Source: Streptomyces sp. NBC_00483 (GTDB taxonomy: Bacteria > Actinomycetota > Actinomycetes > Streptomycetales > Streptomycetaceae). From it: DNA of 64,000 nucleotides. Positions 41,975-49,434 of this stretch are shown here, piece after piece; positions within the stretch are counted from its first letter, which is position 1, and the number at the start of each line of letters is the position of its first letter. The stretch is taken from assembly GCF_036013745.1 (NCBI RefSeq), contig NZ_CP107880.1, positions 7,874,001 through 7,938,000 of the forward strand. The letters are read 5' to 3'. The notes beneath the pieces were generated by a model, which saw only the letters and a list, made by a program, of their open reading frames with translations, did not search any database and was not told the DNA's origin. The position numbers and the translations under genes are program-made.

Positions 41975-44068
41975 GTGGGATCCCATCCCGAACACTCCAC
42001 ACACAGCTTCGTGTTCGGCGCCGGGGCGGTGGACCTCTCCGCGGAGACCGGTGCTCCCACGCGGTTCACCGATCCCGACGCCCCAGAGCGCAACTATCTG
42101 CTGGACCCGCGTACGACGCCCTGGCACTCGATCGAGCACCAGTGGGGGTCGGGGCACCTGGTGAGCGACCAGGGAAGTGCCCGGTGGTGCCTTCCCGATC
42201 AGCTCCAGTTCGACGGGGCAGGATCGCGATCAGTCCACCGACTGCTCCCGTCTCTACAGCTCCACGTGGAGCGCTCAGCGGCTGCCGAGACGTTCACCGA
42301 GCAGTACACCCTGCGCAACACCGGGCCGGAGCCCGTCACGATCAACGCGTGGGGGATCCAGACCCCTTTCGGTGACCTGTACGACGGTGCCGAGCATGCG
42401 CTCCAACAGGCAGTCCACGCACATGTCTTCACCGGCGGAACCTGGGCCTGGGCGCTGGCCCAGCCGATGGACGCCCGCGGTCGCCATCTCGGCCTGGTCC
42501 TGCGGGAGGGCGCGCTGCACGCCTACGCTGTGGAGTCCAGGAACAAGAACTCCTTGTCCAACGCACGAGGGCACCTGGTCCTCCTGGCCACCGACCGCGC
42601 CCGCAACCCCCAGGCGTTCGGTGGTCAGCCCCGCCTCGTCCTCGCGCCGAACCAGGAGACGACGGTGCGCTGGGAGATCGGCTGGTACGACTCGCCCGCT
42701 GATTTCCTCCACACGGTCCGTCCACCGGCGCGCCTGTCCCACTACGCGATGCAGATCGGTGATCCCCTCACGGTCGAAGCGGCGGAGGTGTCCAGCCCGT
42801 CCAACGAGCTGCACGTGGCGGAGGACAGCCCGGGCCGATATCGCATCACCGCCGCGCACCCCGGCATGTACGACCTGCACTTCGGCACCGCTCGGACCCA
42901 GGTGCTCTTTCACCCGCCCCTGCGGCACGTGGTGGAGCGTCGAGCCGACTACATGCTGCGGCATCAGCGCGCTGACACGCGGCCGGGACTCCTCGCTCAT
43001 GCCTTCGTGCCGCTCGACACGCGCACTCTCCTCACACAGGCCACCAACGGCTGGTCCGACTGGAGCGACGGATCCGAGCGGATCGCCATGCCGCTCCTGC
43101 TGCAGCTGGCCACCGCGCGCGGCTGGCTCGATCGCACACGGACCGAGCCTGCGCTGAGGAAATGGGCGCTGTTCGCACGCGCCCACCTGCTGGACGAGAC
43201 GGCCGCACCACGGCGCGGCTCCCAGGACAGGCACACCGGGGTGCGACTGTACGACTCACCCTGGCTCGCCCAGTTCTTCCACGACCACTACCGCCTTCTC
43301 GGCGACGCCGATGACCTCGACGTCGCCGCCCGCATCATGGAACGCAACTTCGAGCTCGGCGGACGCGAGTTTCTGGCCCTGACCCTCTCCACGACCACCC
43401 GAGCCATTGCCGACTCCCTGGACACCGCAGGCATGCCGCGCCGCGCCCAGGCGCTGCGTGCCCAAGTGGTCGACAGCGCAAGGCACTTCGTCAAGGCCGG
43501 CATCCACCTGCCGCACCATGAAGTCGCCTACGAACAGTCCATGGTCGCCCCGCTCCTGGACCTGTTCACCGACGCCTACGCCCTGACCCAGGACCCGCAG
43601 TTCTACGACGCTCTGGCAGACCGACTGCCCTGGCTGCTCGCCTTCAGCGGACCGCAACCGCACGCCCGCCTCCACGGGATCGCGATCCGGCACTGGGACG
43701 GCTACTGGTTCGGCGCCAACCGTCTGTGGGGCGATGTCTTCCCCCACCACTGGAGCACGCTCACCGCCAACACCCTGCTGCGCCTGCCCGAAGGGCTGCG
43801 GACCGAGCACACCGCCCGTCTCGCTGAGGCAATCCTGCATGCCAACATGGCCAATTACTACGAAGACGGCTCTGCGACCTGCGCCTTCGTGATGCCGTCC
43901 ACTGTCGACGGACGCCCGGCGCACACCGCAGATCCGTTGGCCAACGATCAGGACTGGCATCTGGTGTTGTGGTTGCGTCTTCTCGACGAACTACCTGAGG
44001 GCGTCTGCTCCGACGCTGCGGAGTGTGCCGCCGGTACCCCTGAGGGGACGACGGCCGCCTCCTTGTGA
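41975..44068 (+). CDS. Unrecognised cytoplasmic protein, probable alpha/alpha-barrel carbohydrate-active enzyme
   Basis: Protein of 697 residues; I do not recognise the family. The GTG at 41975 has AAGGGGGA 4 bp upstream. There is no signal peptide. The first 300 residues are beta-rich (ERNYLLDPRTTPWHSIEHQWGSGHL, YTLRNTGPEPVTINAWGIQTPFGDL, PNQETTVRWEIGWYDSP), as in the supersandwich domain of six-hairpin enzymes. The rest is helical with aromatic- and acid-rich turns (NGWSDWSDGSERIAMPLLL, YDSPWLAQFFHDHYRLLGD, HEVAYEQSMVAPLLDLF, GYWFGANRLWGDVFPHHWSTLTANTLLR) typical of (alpha/alpha)6 toroids. Operator and context tie it to rhamnose-linked genes. A glycosidase or a rhamnose-glucuronate-type lyase are both possible. 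Confidence 0.85.
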   Translation: MGSHPEHSTHSFVFGAGAVDLSAETGAPTRFTDPDAPERNYLLDPRTTPWHSIEHQWGSGHLVSDQGSARWCLPDQLQFDGAGSRSVHRLLPSLQLHVERSAAAETFTEQYTLRNTGPEPVTINAWGIQTPFGDLYDGAEHALQQAVHAHVFTGGTWAWALAQPMDARGRHLGLVLREGALHAYAVESRNKNSLSNARGHLVLLATDRARNPQAFGGQPRLVLAPNQETTVRWEIGWYDSPADFLHTVRPPARLSHYAMQIGDPLTVEAAEVSSPSNELHVAEDSPGRYRITAAHPGMYDLHFGTARTQVLFHPPLRHVVERRADYMLRHQRADTRPGLLAHAFVPLDTRTLLTQATNGWSDWSDGSERIAMPLLLQLATARGWLDRTRTEPALRKWALFARAHLLDETAAPRRGSQDRHTGVRLYDSPWLAQFFHDHYRLLGDADDLDVAARIMERNFELGGREFLALTLSTTTRAIADSLDTAGMPRRAQALRAQVVDSARHFVKAGIHLPHHEVAYEQSMVAPLLDLFTDAYALTQDPQFYDALADRLPWLLAFSGPQPHARLHGIAIRHWDGYWFGANRLWGDVFPHHWSTLTANTLLRLPEGLRTEHTARLAEAILHANMANYYEDGSATCAFVMPSTVDGRPAHTADPLANDQDWHLVLWLRLLDELPEGVCSDAAECAAGTPEGTTAASL

Positions 44069-44906
44069 ACGTTCCCGGCTCCGGGCCGAGGGGAAGGCCA
44101 GGGCGATTCGTTCGGAGATCGGCGCCTGAGCCGGGGCGGGCCGGGGGCGGCGGTTCTGTCGCTCACCACTTCCAGCTGCCGCGCCGGCTGATCCAGAGGC
44201 CGCGCTGCGCGGGACACGGCACATGCCGATCGCGACCTCGACGGCCTCCACGGTGAGCTGAGACCCCATGAGCCTTCCCGGCGTCGGTGCCGTGAGTGCG
44301 GAGCGACTGCGTGAGCAGCCCCTCCCAGTCCTCGAATGTCTCGGCGGCGGCGAGCGCTGACGGGACCCAGTACCCTGCGTTCGCCGCGCGGATCGGCGAG
44401 TGCGGTCGTGGGTTCGTCCGGTACCGGGTTGGCGATCTCCACGGCGGACGGCCCGATCGCGCGGCCGATGCCGCCGCCCTCCATGACCCTGGGGCCGTAG
44501 GTCGTACTCATGTCCGGCCCCTTCCAGAGAGTTGGGGTCAGGCCGACCGCGGGAGCTGGTACGGGGCACTGCTCTCCTTCGCGGGCCCCATACGCGAAAC
44601 CGCAGCCCTGGCCGGCATGCAACTCGGGATCCAGGCGCTGGGCACCAATGCGCGCAGGAGCGCGAAGACAGGAGCCGGTGGGTGGGGCGAAAGGCGTTAG
44701 CCATAGGCCCCGCAGCGGCATGTCGCGGCGTGCTGGGCCGAGACTCTGCCGGACGTTGTCGACGACGGTCGAAAAGTGAACCGGGATCGACGCGCGGAAC
44801 CTATGGAGCCCTGCGCCCTTTATGCCGTACTCGAACAAGAAGGTGCTGGCTGCGGCTACCGCTGGGGTGCCCGGCTGATGCGCACTGGGAGACATGCGCT
44901 CCGGCC
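44069..44906. other. Gene-poor stretch with possible decayed fragments
   Basis: No intact gene. On the minus strand a frame from ATG 44511, with GGAAGGGG upstream, reads MSTTYGPRVMEGGGIGRAIG and then loses coding character; coding-like text continues in the other two frames (AAAETFEDWEGLLTQSLRTHG, then GSQLTVEAVEVAIGM), which suggests a frameshifted pseudogene ending near 44200. On the plus strand 44530-44700 reads WYGALLSFAGPIRETAALAG in a frame with no clear start. Neither is recognisable. Confidence 0.4.
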
Positions 44907-46172
44907 TCACTGCGATGTGGTTGCCTTGTCCATGCTCTTCAGCGCGTCATCGATGGTGGCGTCGCCGGCGAACAGCTTCTGGATGGCGGTGAAGTGGGCC
45001 TGCTGGATTTTGGGGTTCGGCCAGCGCTGGTCCATGAAGGGAACGGTCTTGCCGTTCTTCTGCATCGCTATGAGTGAGGCGAGCGCAGGATCGGCCTTGA
45101 AGGAGTCGTTGGGCAGCGCGGGAAGCGTGCCGCCCTTCTCCGCATAGATCTCCTGGCCCTGTGGCGAGCCGAGGAACTCGGCGAACTTCTTGGCGTCGGC
45201 CATGTGCTTGCTCTGTGCGTTGACGCCGTAGGCTGCCGACACCGCGCCGGGGATGCGGGTGTCGGCAGCGGCGTTCGAGGCGGGCAGCGCGAACAGTCCC
45301 AGCTCGGCGTCCGCCCCGGCTTCCTTCTGGACCTGCGGGATGCTGGTGGTGACCTGGACGACGCCGACGGCCTTGCCCTGGGCGACGTCGGTGATGGAGG
45401 TCTCGTAACTGGTGCCCAACGCGTTCTTGGTGAAGCAGCCCTCCTTGTTGAGCTTCAGGTACTGCTTCAAGGTGTCACGCCATGCCGAATCGCTGAACGT
45501 GGCCTTGCCCGCGCTGAGCTGTTCGTCGAAGTCCGGTGTCTTGGTGTAGACGGTGGTCGCGGCCAGGGAGTAGTCGACGAGCTGGGTGATCCATGGGGTC
45601 TGATTGCCGAGGGCGAACAGGACCTTGCCCTTCCTCTTGGCCTTGCCGCAGAGGCCGATGAGGTCATCCCAGGTTCTGGGTTCGCTGCCGCCGATCTCCT
45701 GCAGTGTCTCCTTGTCGTAGATGGCTCCGATGCCGTTGAACGTCACGGGGACGATGTAGGTCTTGCCGTCGACCTGGGTGACGCTCTTGTCGCCGTCGGC
45801 GATCTTGGCGGCAAATGGTGCCTTGCTCAGATCTGCGAGGTATCCAGCTTTTTGGAGGATCTGCAGGGCGGCCGGGTTGCCGTTGCCGGGCCACACGGTG
45901 AAGACGTCGGGCGCGGTGCCTGAGGACAGCTGGGTGCGCAAGGTGGACTGAAGCTGGTCCGTGTCGGCGTAGGTGATCTCCACCTTGGTGTCCGGGTTCT
46001 TCTTGCGGAAGGCCGCGACAACGGCGTCCATGGGAATCCGGTCGGTGGAACTGGCAGCCACGCGCAGCCCGCCACTGCCCCCGCTACCGGCTACGTCGGA
46101 GCTGCAGCCCGTGCCGAAGACGGCCATGCACAGCGCGGCAGATGTGGTCGCGAGCAGACGGTTTGTTCTCAT
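44907..46172 (-). CDS. Sugar ABC transporter solute-binding lipoprotein, rhamnosidase cluster
   Basis: Family-1-type binding protein of 421 residues. The lipobox is VFGTGC with Cys at about 23. LRVAASSTDRIPMDAVVAAFRKKNPDTKVEITYAD and GTAPDVFTVWPGNGNP are typical of actinobacterial oligosaccharide-binding proteins. It is shorter than, and not closely related to, the large binding proteins at 2479 and 28050. It is the last gene of a permease-permease-binding protein operon led by the promoter at 48089-48117. Next to a GH78 rhamnosidase, rhamnose or rhamnosyl-oligosaccharides are the likely cargo. Confidence 0.92.
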   Translation of the reverse strand: MRTNRLLATTSAALCMAVFGTGCSSDVAGSGGSGGLRVAASSTDRIPMDAVVAAFRKKNPDTKVEITYADTDQLQSTLRTQLSSGTAPDVFTVWPGNGNPAALQILQKAGYLADLSKAPFAAKIADGDKSVTQVDGKTYIVPVTFNGIGAIYDKETLQEIGGSEPRTWDDLIGLCGKAKRKGKVLFALGNQTPWITQLVDYSLAATTVYTKTPDFDEQLSAGKATFSDSAWRDTLKQYLKLNKEGCFTKNALGTSYETSITDVAQGKAVGVVQVTTSIPQVQKEAGADAELGLFALPASNAAADTRIPGAVSAAYGVNAQSKHMADAKKFAEFLGSPQGQEIYAEKGGTLPALPNDSFKADPALASLIAMQKNGKTVPFMDQRWPNPKIQQAHFTAIQKLFAGDATIDDALKSMDKATTSQ

Positions 46173-46232
46173 GACGGCTCCTGAAAGTACGTGTGGGTGG
46201 AGAGTGGTCTGATGGTGTAGGTGGGAGAACGT

Positions 46233-47054
46233 TCAGCCCTTCAAGCCCCCCGCGAAGCCCTGGATGATGCGCTTCTGCATGGCGAAGTAGGCGATGAGTA
46301 CGGGAATCACGCCGATGATCAGGCCGGCGAAGACCATCGGCCACTGCGAGACGTACTGGCCGATGAACCCGAACAAGGCCACGGGGATGGTCTGGCGGCC
46401 CGATCCGCTGAGGTAGAGCAGCGGGGTGAGGAAGTCGTTCCACACGAAGATGACATTGAGGATGACCACGGTGCCGGTGATGGGGCGCATCAGCGGGAAG
46501 ACCACGCTGAAGAAGGCACGAACCGGGCCGGCGCCGTCCATGCGGGCCGCTTCCTCGTAGCCGGGGTCCAGCGAGCGCAGGAAGCCGGTGTACATGAAGA
46601 CGGAGAACGGCAGTTGGAGACCCGTGTAGAAGACGATCAGGGCCAGCGGATTGCCGAGGATGCCGAGGTCGCGCATGGTCTGGTAGAGCGGAATGAGGGC
46701 GAGCTGGAAAGGCAGCAGCAGACCTAGCATGAACACCGCGAACACTGACTTCGACCAGCGCCGAGTGGAGCGGGCGAGCGGATACGCCGCCATGGCCGCG
46801 AGCGCGACGATCAGGACGACACTCCCCGCGGTGACCATCAGGCTGTTGCCGATTGCCGGGCCCAGGCCCGCTCGCTGCCAGGCGTCTCCGAAGTTGGCAA
46901 AGGTGGGGCTGTTGGGCAGGGCGATGGGTGAGGAGTCGTCCCCTTCGGCGCGCAGGGCCATGGAGACGAGGACGTAGACCGGGAAGGCGAAGACCAACGC
47001 GACGGCGATCATGACCGCTTCGAGGCCGGCAGTGCGCCATGTATAGCGGTTCAT
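46233..47054 (-). CDS. Sugar ABC transporter permease (MalG type), rhamnosidase cluster
   Basis: Permease of 273 residues whose ATG at 47054 overlaps the stop of the partner gene as ATGA. Six helices are present. The EAA loop is YEEAARMDGAGPVRAFFSVVFPLMRP and the C-terminus QKRIIQGFAGGLKG is typical of MalG/AraQ-type subunits. It precedes the binding-protein gene by 60 bp. Confidence 0.92.
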   Translation of the reverse strand: MNRYTWRTAGLEAVMIAVALVFAFPVYVLVSMALRAEGDDSSPIALPNSPTFANFGDAWQRAGLGPAIGNSLMVTAGSVVLIVALAAMAAYPLARSTRRWSKSVFAVFMLGLLLPFQLALIPLYQTMRDLGILGNPLALIVFYTGLQLPFSVFMYTGFLRSLDPGYEEAARMDGAGPVRAFFSVVFPLMRPITGTVVILNVIFVWNDFLTPLLYLSGSGRQTIPVALFGFIGQYVSQWPMVFAGLIIGVIPVLIAYFAMQKRIIQGFAGGLKG

Positions 47055-48001
47055 GCGCTGTTCCTCTCCTGACGGCTGAGGTAGCGGTACTGCACCGAGC
47101 TGATGACGATCACGAAGACGGTGAGGATCACGGCGATAGCGGTGCTGTACGCGTATTGGTTGAACTGGAATGCCTGCTTGTAGATGACGGTGGACAGCGT
47201 GTCCGTAGCCCCGCCGGGTCCGCCCTGCGTCATCACCCAGACCTGGTCGAACAGCTTCAGGCCGCCGATGACCGACAGCATCAGATTGATGGTGATCGCC
47301 GGTGCGAGCATCGGGCGGACGACGTACCAGAAGCGGCGCACAGGACCGGCGCCGTCGATGGCGGCGGCCTCGTAGATCTCGCCGGGAATGCTCTGCAGGC
47401 CGGCCAGGAAGATCACCATCGAGTATCCGGAGAACTGCCAGATCACGACAGCGACCACCGACCACAGGGCGAGGTCGGGGTCGCCGAGCCAGTCCTGCTT
47501 CCAACCGTCCAGACCCACGGCACCCAGCAGGGAGTTGAGGGCGCCGTCGGGGGCGTAGAGGTACTTCCACAGGTAGGCGGTGACCACCGGCGTGATCACC
47601 GCGGGAGCGAAGAAGAACACTCGCAGGACGTTGCGCGATTTGATGCGGGAGTTCACGCCGAGCGCCAGCAGGAGACCGATCGTGTTCTGCACGATGGTGA
47701 TCGCCACCGCGGCCAGCAGCGTGGTGACGACGGCGTCCCTGGCCGCGGTGTCGTCCAGCAGCTTGCGGAACTGGTCCAGGCCGACGAAGTGCTTGACCGG
47801 GCTGATGCCGTCCCAGTCGGTGAAGGCGAACCAGCCACCCTGCACGCTCGGCACGAGCACGGTGAAAGCGAAGAAGGCCAATGCAGGCAGCACGAACCAC
47901 CAGGGCGCTCCTGACCGTGCGCGCGGGCCGCGGCCGCGTGGCGGCGGCTGCGGTGGCCGGTCGTGTTTCTGAGGGGAAGGTGTGGTCGCCACTGTGGCCA
48001 T
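47051..48001 (-). CDS. Sugar ABC transporter permease (MalF type), rhamnosidase cluster
   Basis: Permease of 316 residues, first gene of the operon. The N-terminus to residue 32 is rich in Pro, Arg and Gln; WWFVLPALAFFAFTVLVPSVQGGWFAFTDWDG opens the membrane part, and the EAA loop is YEAAAIDGAGPVRRFWYVVRPMLAP. FDQVWVMTQGGPGGATDTLSTVIYKQAF is the conserved MalF-type loop. A strong promoter and a LacI operator lie 65-115 bp upstream. No ATPase is encoded nearby. Confidence 0.92.
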   Translation of the reverse strand: MATVATTPSPQKHDRPPQPPPRGRGPRARSGAPWWFVLPALAFFAFTVLVPSVQGGWFAFTDWDGISPVKHFVGLDQFRKLLDDTAARDAVVTTLLAAVAITIVQNTIGLLLALGVNSRIKSRNVLRVFFFAPAVITPVVTAYLWKYLYAPDGALNSLLGAVGLDGWKQDWLGDPDLALWSVVAVVIWQFSGYSMVIFLAGLQSIPGEIYEAAAIDGAGPVRRFWYVVRPMLAPAITINLMLSVIGGLKLFDQVWVMTQGGPGGATDTLSTVIYKQAFQFNQYAYSTAIAVILTVFVIVISSVQYRYLSRQERNSA

Positions 48002-48063
48002 CTCGGCTCTCCATCAACTGGTCTCGCGGTCTGAACCGCCCGCAGCGCCGGAAGTTAACTCGT

Positions 48064-48077
48064 CTGAAACGCTTCAA
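48064..48077. promoter_or_regulatory. LacI operator CTGAAACGCTTCAA, ABC operon
   Basis: Consensus site, on the downstream edge of the ABC promoter at 48089-48117 and about 60 bp before the first permease start. Binding of the repressor made from 48379-49374 here would block transcription start. Confidence 0.82.
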
Positions 48078-48088
48078 CGCTCGGCGAA

Positions 48089-48117
48089 AAAATAGGTTCG
48101 CCACCAGGGTGTGTCAA
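48089..48117 (-). promoter_or_regulatory. Promoter of the ABC transporter operon
   Basis: Read on the minus strand: TTGACA (48117-48112), 17-bp spacer, TATTTT (48094-48089). The operator at 48064-48077 follows immediately downstream. Both hexamers and the spacing are near consensus. Confidence 0.82.
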
Positions 48118-48234
48118 GGGGTGGAGAGCCTCTGGCCATGTCGGGCAGGGGGGAGCTGGCCCTTGGTGTGTGTACGGGTGGGCCCAGGGAGTTGGGGCCT
48201 GACCTGCTCGGTCGGCTCTTTCTTCGATGTGCCG

Positions 48235-48252
48235 GGTTCAATGAATTGAACC
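48235..48252. promoter_or_regulatory. Dyad GGTTCAAT-N2-ATTGAACC
   Basis: Perfect 8-bp arms in the 48002-48378 gap between the LacI gene and the ABC operon. A partial LacI site, TTGAAACGCTGTTC, follows at 48267-48280. The dyad differs from the TGWAACGCTTCAA operator, so it may bind another regulator. Nothing else was recognised in this gap beyond the listed ABC promoter and operator. Confidence 0.55.
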
Positions 48253-48378
48253 GTTTTATTGCAGCATTGAAACGCTGTTCCGCTTCATCGCGGCTCGAAG
48301 TACCGCTCAGGAGAGGCATCCTGGCCTGGGCCACGCGTTCGGTCCAGGGAGTCGCGCCCACGAGGGGCGCGGTCCGCG

Positions 48379-49374
48379 TCAGCTGGAATTGCGCTCGATC
48401 AGGCTCGGCGGGAAGACCAGGCGGCGGTGTTCGTGATCGGGCCGGTCCTCGTCGAGCAGCAAACGCGCCGCGGAGCTGCCCAGTTCGTAACCTCCGACGT
48501 GCACCGAGGTGAGAGGGATCCCAGAGGTGGCGGCCGAGTGGATGTCGTCGTAGCCCACGACGGCGAGCTCGTCCGGGACCCCGAGTTTGGCGCGGAAGGC
48601 GGTCTGCATGACACCGAGCGCGAGGAGGTCGTTGGCGCAGAAGACGGCGGAGACCTGCTTTCCCGCCGCGAGCAACTGCTCGCCCGCCCGGCGTCCGTTG
48701 TCGACGGTGAACGCGGCTGTCTCCACGACCTGCAGGGTGTCGGCGGGGCGGTCCGCGCGGGCCAGGGCCTGCCGGGATCCGGCGAGCCGGTCCTGTGACT
48801 GGCGCATGTGCAGTGGCCCGGTGACGAAGGCGATGCGTTCATGCCCACGGGCCAGGAGATGGGTGACGGCCGAGTCGGCTCCCGCGACGTCGTCGACGGC
48901 GACCGAGCACACATCGGGGTAGTTGTCCGAGCTGTCCAGAAGAACCACCCGGAGCCCACGGGCCCGCAGTTGGTCGACCCATTCCCGGCTGAGATCGGCA
49001 GGGGTGACCAGGACGCCCACCGCGTTGTTCTGGGCCAGGAGATTGAGGTAGCGCTCCTCCTTGTCGGGCAGGACGTCCGTGTTGCACAGGGTGACCGTGA
49101 GCCCCGCGGCGTGCAGGAAGTCCTCGGCGCCGCGGGCGATGTCGGTCAGGAACGGGTTGCGAACGTCGAACAGGACCAGTCCTACAGTGGTGCCCCGGGT
49201 GCCGGACAGCTGCCGGGCAGCCGCGTTCGGCACGTAGCCGAGGAGGGTGATCGCCTCCTCGACCCGTGTACGCGTAGGTGGGCTGACCTTCTCGGGTCGG
49301 TTGAGGACGTTGGAGACCGTGGCGATCGAGACGCCCGCCCGCAGCGCTACGTCCTTGATGCCGATGGTCGTCAT
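48379..49374 (-). CDS. LacI-family repressor of the rhamnosidase/GH27 regulon
   Basis: Regulator of 331 residues. The headpiece (GIKDVALRAGVSIATVSNVLNRPEKVS, 5-31) and hinge AARQLSGTRGTTVGLVLFDVRNPFL are classic LacI/GalR; the sensor domain ends VPDELAVVGYDDIHSAATSGIPLTSVHV and LIERNSS. Five TGWAACGCTTCAA-type operators lie upstream of this gene and its neighbours (41932, 48064, 49418, 52185, 52449), so autoregulation and control of the ABC operon, GH78, GH27 and the 41975 gene are expected. The gene lies 58 bp after the GH78 stop. The inducer is probably rhamnose, galactose or an oligosaccharide. Confidence 0.92.
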   Translation of the reverse strand: MTTIGIKDVALRAGVSIATVSNVLNRPEKVSPPTRTRVEEAITLLGYVPNAAARQLSGTRGTTVGLVLFDVRNPFLTDIARGAEDFLHAAGLTVTLCNTDVLPDKEERYLNLLAQNNAVGVLVTPADLSREWVDQLRARGLRVVLLDSSDNYPDVCSVAVDDVAGADSAVTHLLARGHERIAFVTGPLHMRQSQDRLAGSRQALARADRPADTLQVVETAAFTVDNGRRAGEQLLAAGKQVSAVFCANDLLALGVMQTAFRAKLGVPDELAVVGYDDIHSAATSGIPLTSVHVGGYELGSSAARLLLDEDRPDHEHRRLVFPPSLIERNSS

Positions 49375-49414
49375 GTCCTCTGCCCTTTCGTGTCGCCACC
49401 TGTCTGGGGCCTAA

Positions 49415-49434
49415 GAATTGTAACGCTTCAATTC
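49415..49434. promoter_or_regulatory. LacI operator within GAATTG...CAATTC palindrome
   Basis: The site TTGTAACGCTTCAA (49418-49431) is embedded in a larger dyad GAATTG-N8-CAATTC. It overlaps the last codons of GH78. On the minus strand it also contains TACAAT (49423-49418), a plausible -10 for the repressor gene, so binding would give autorepression. Confidence 0.8.
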
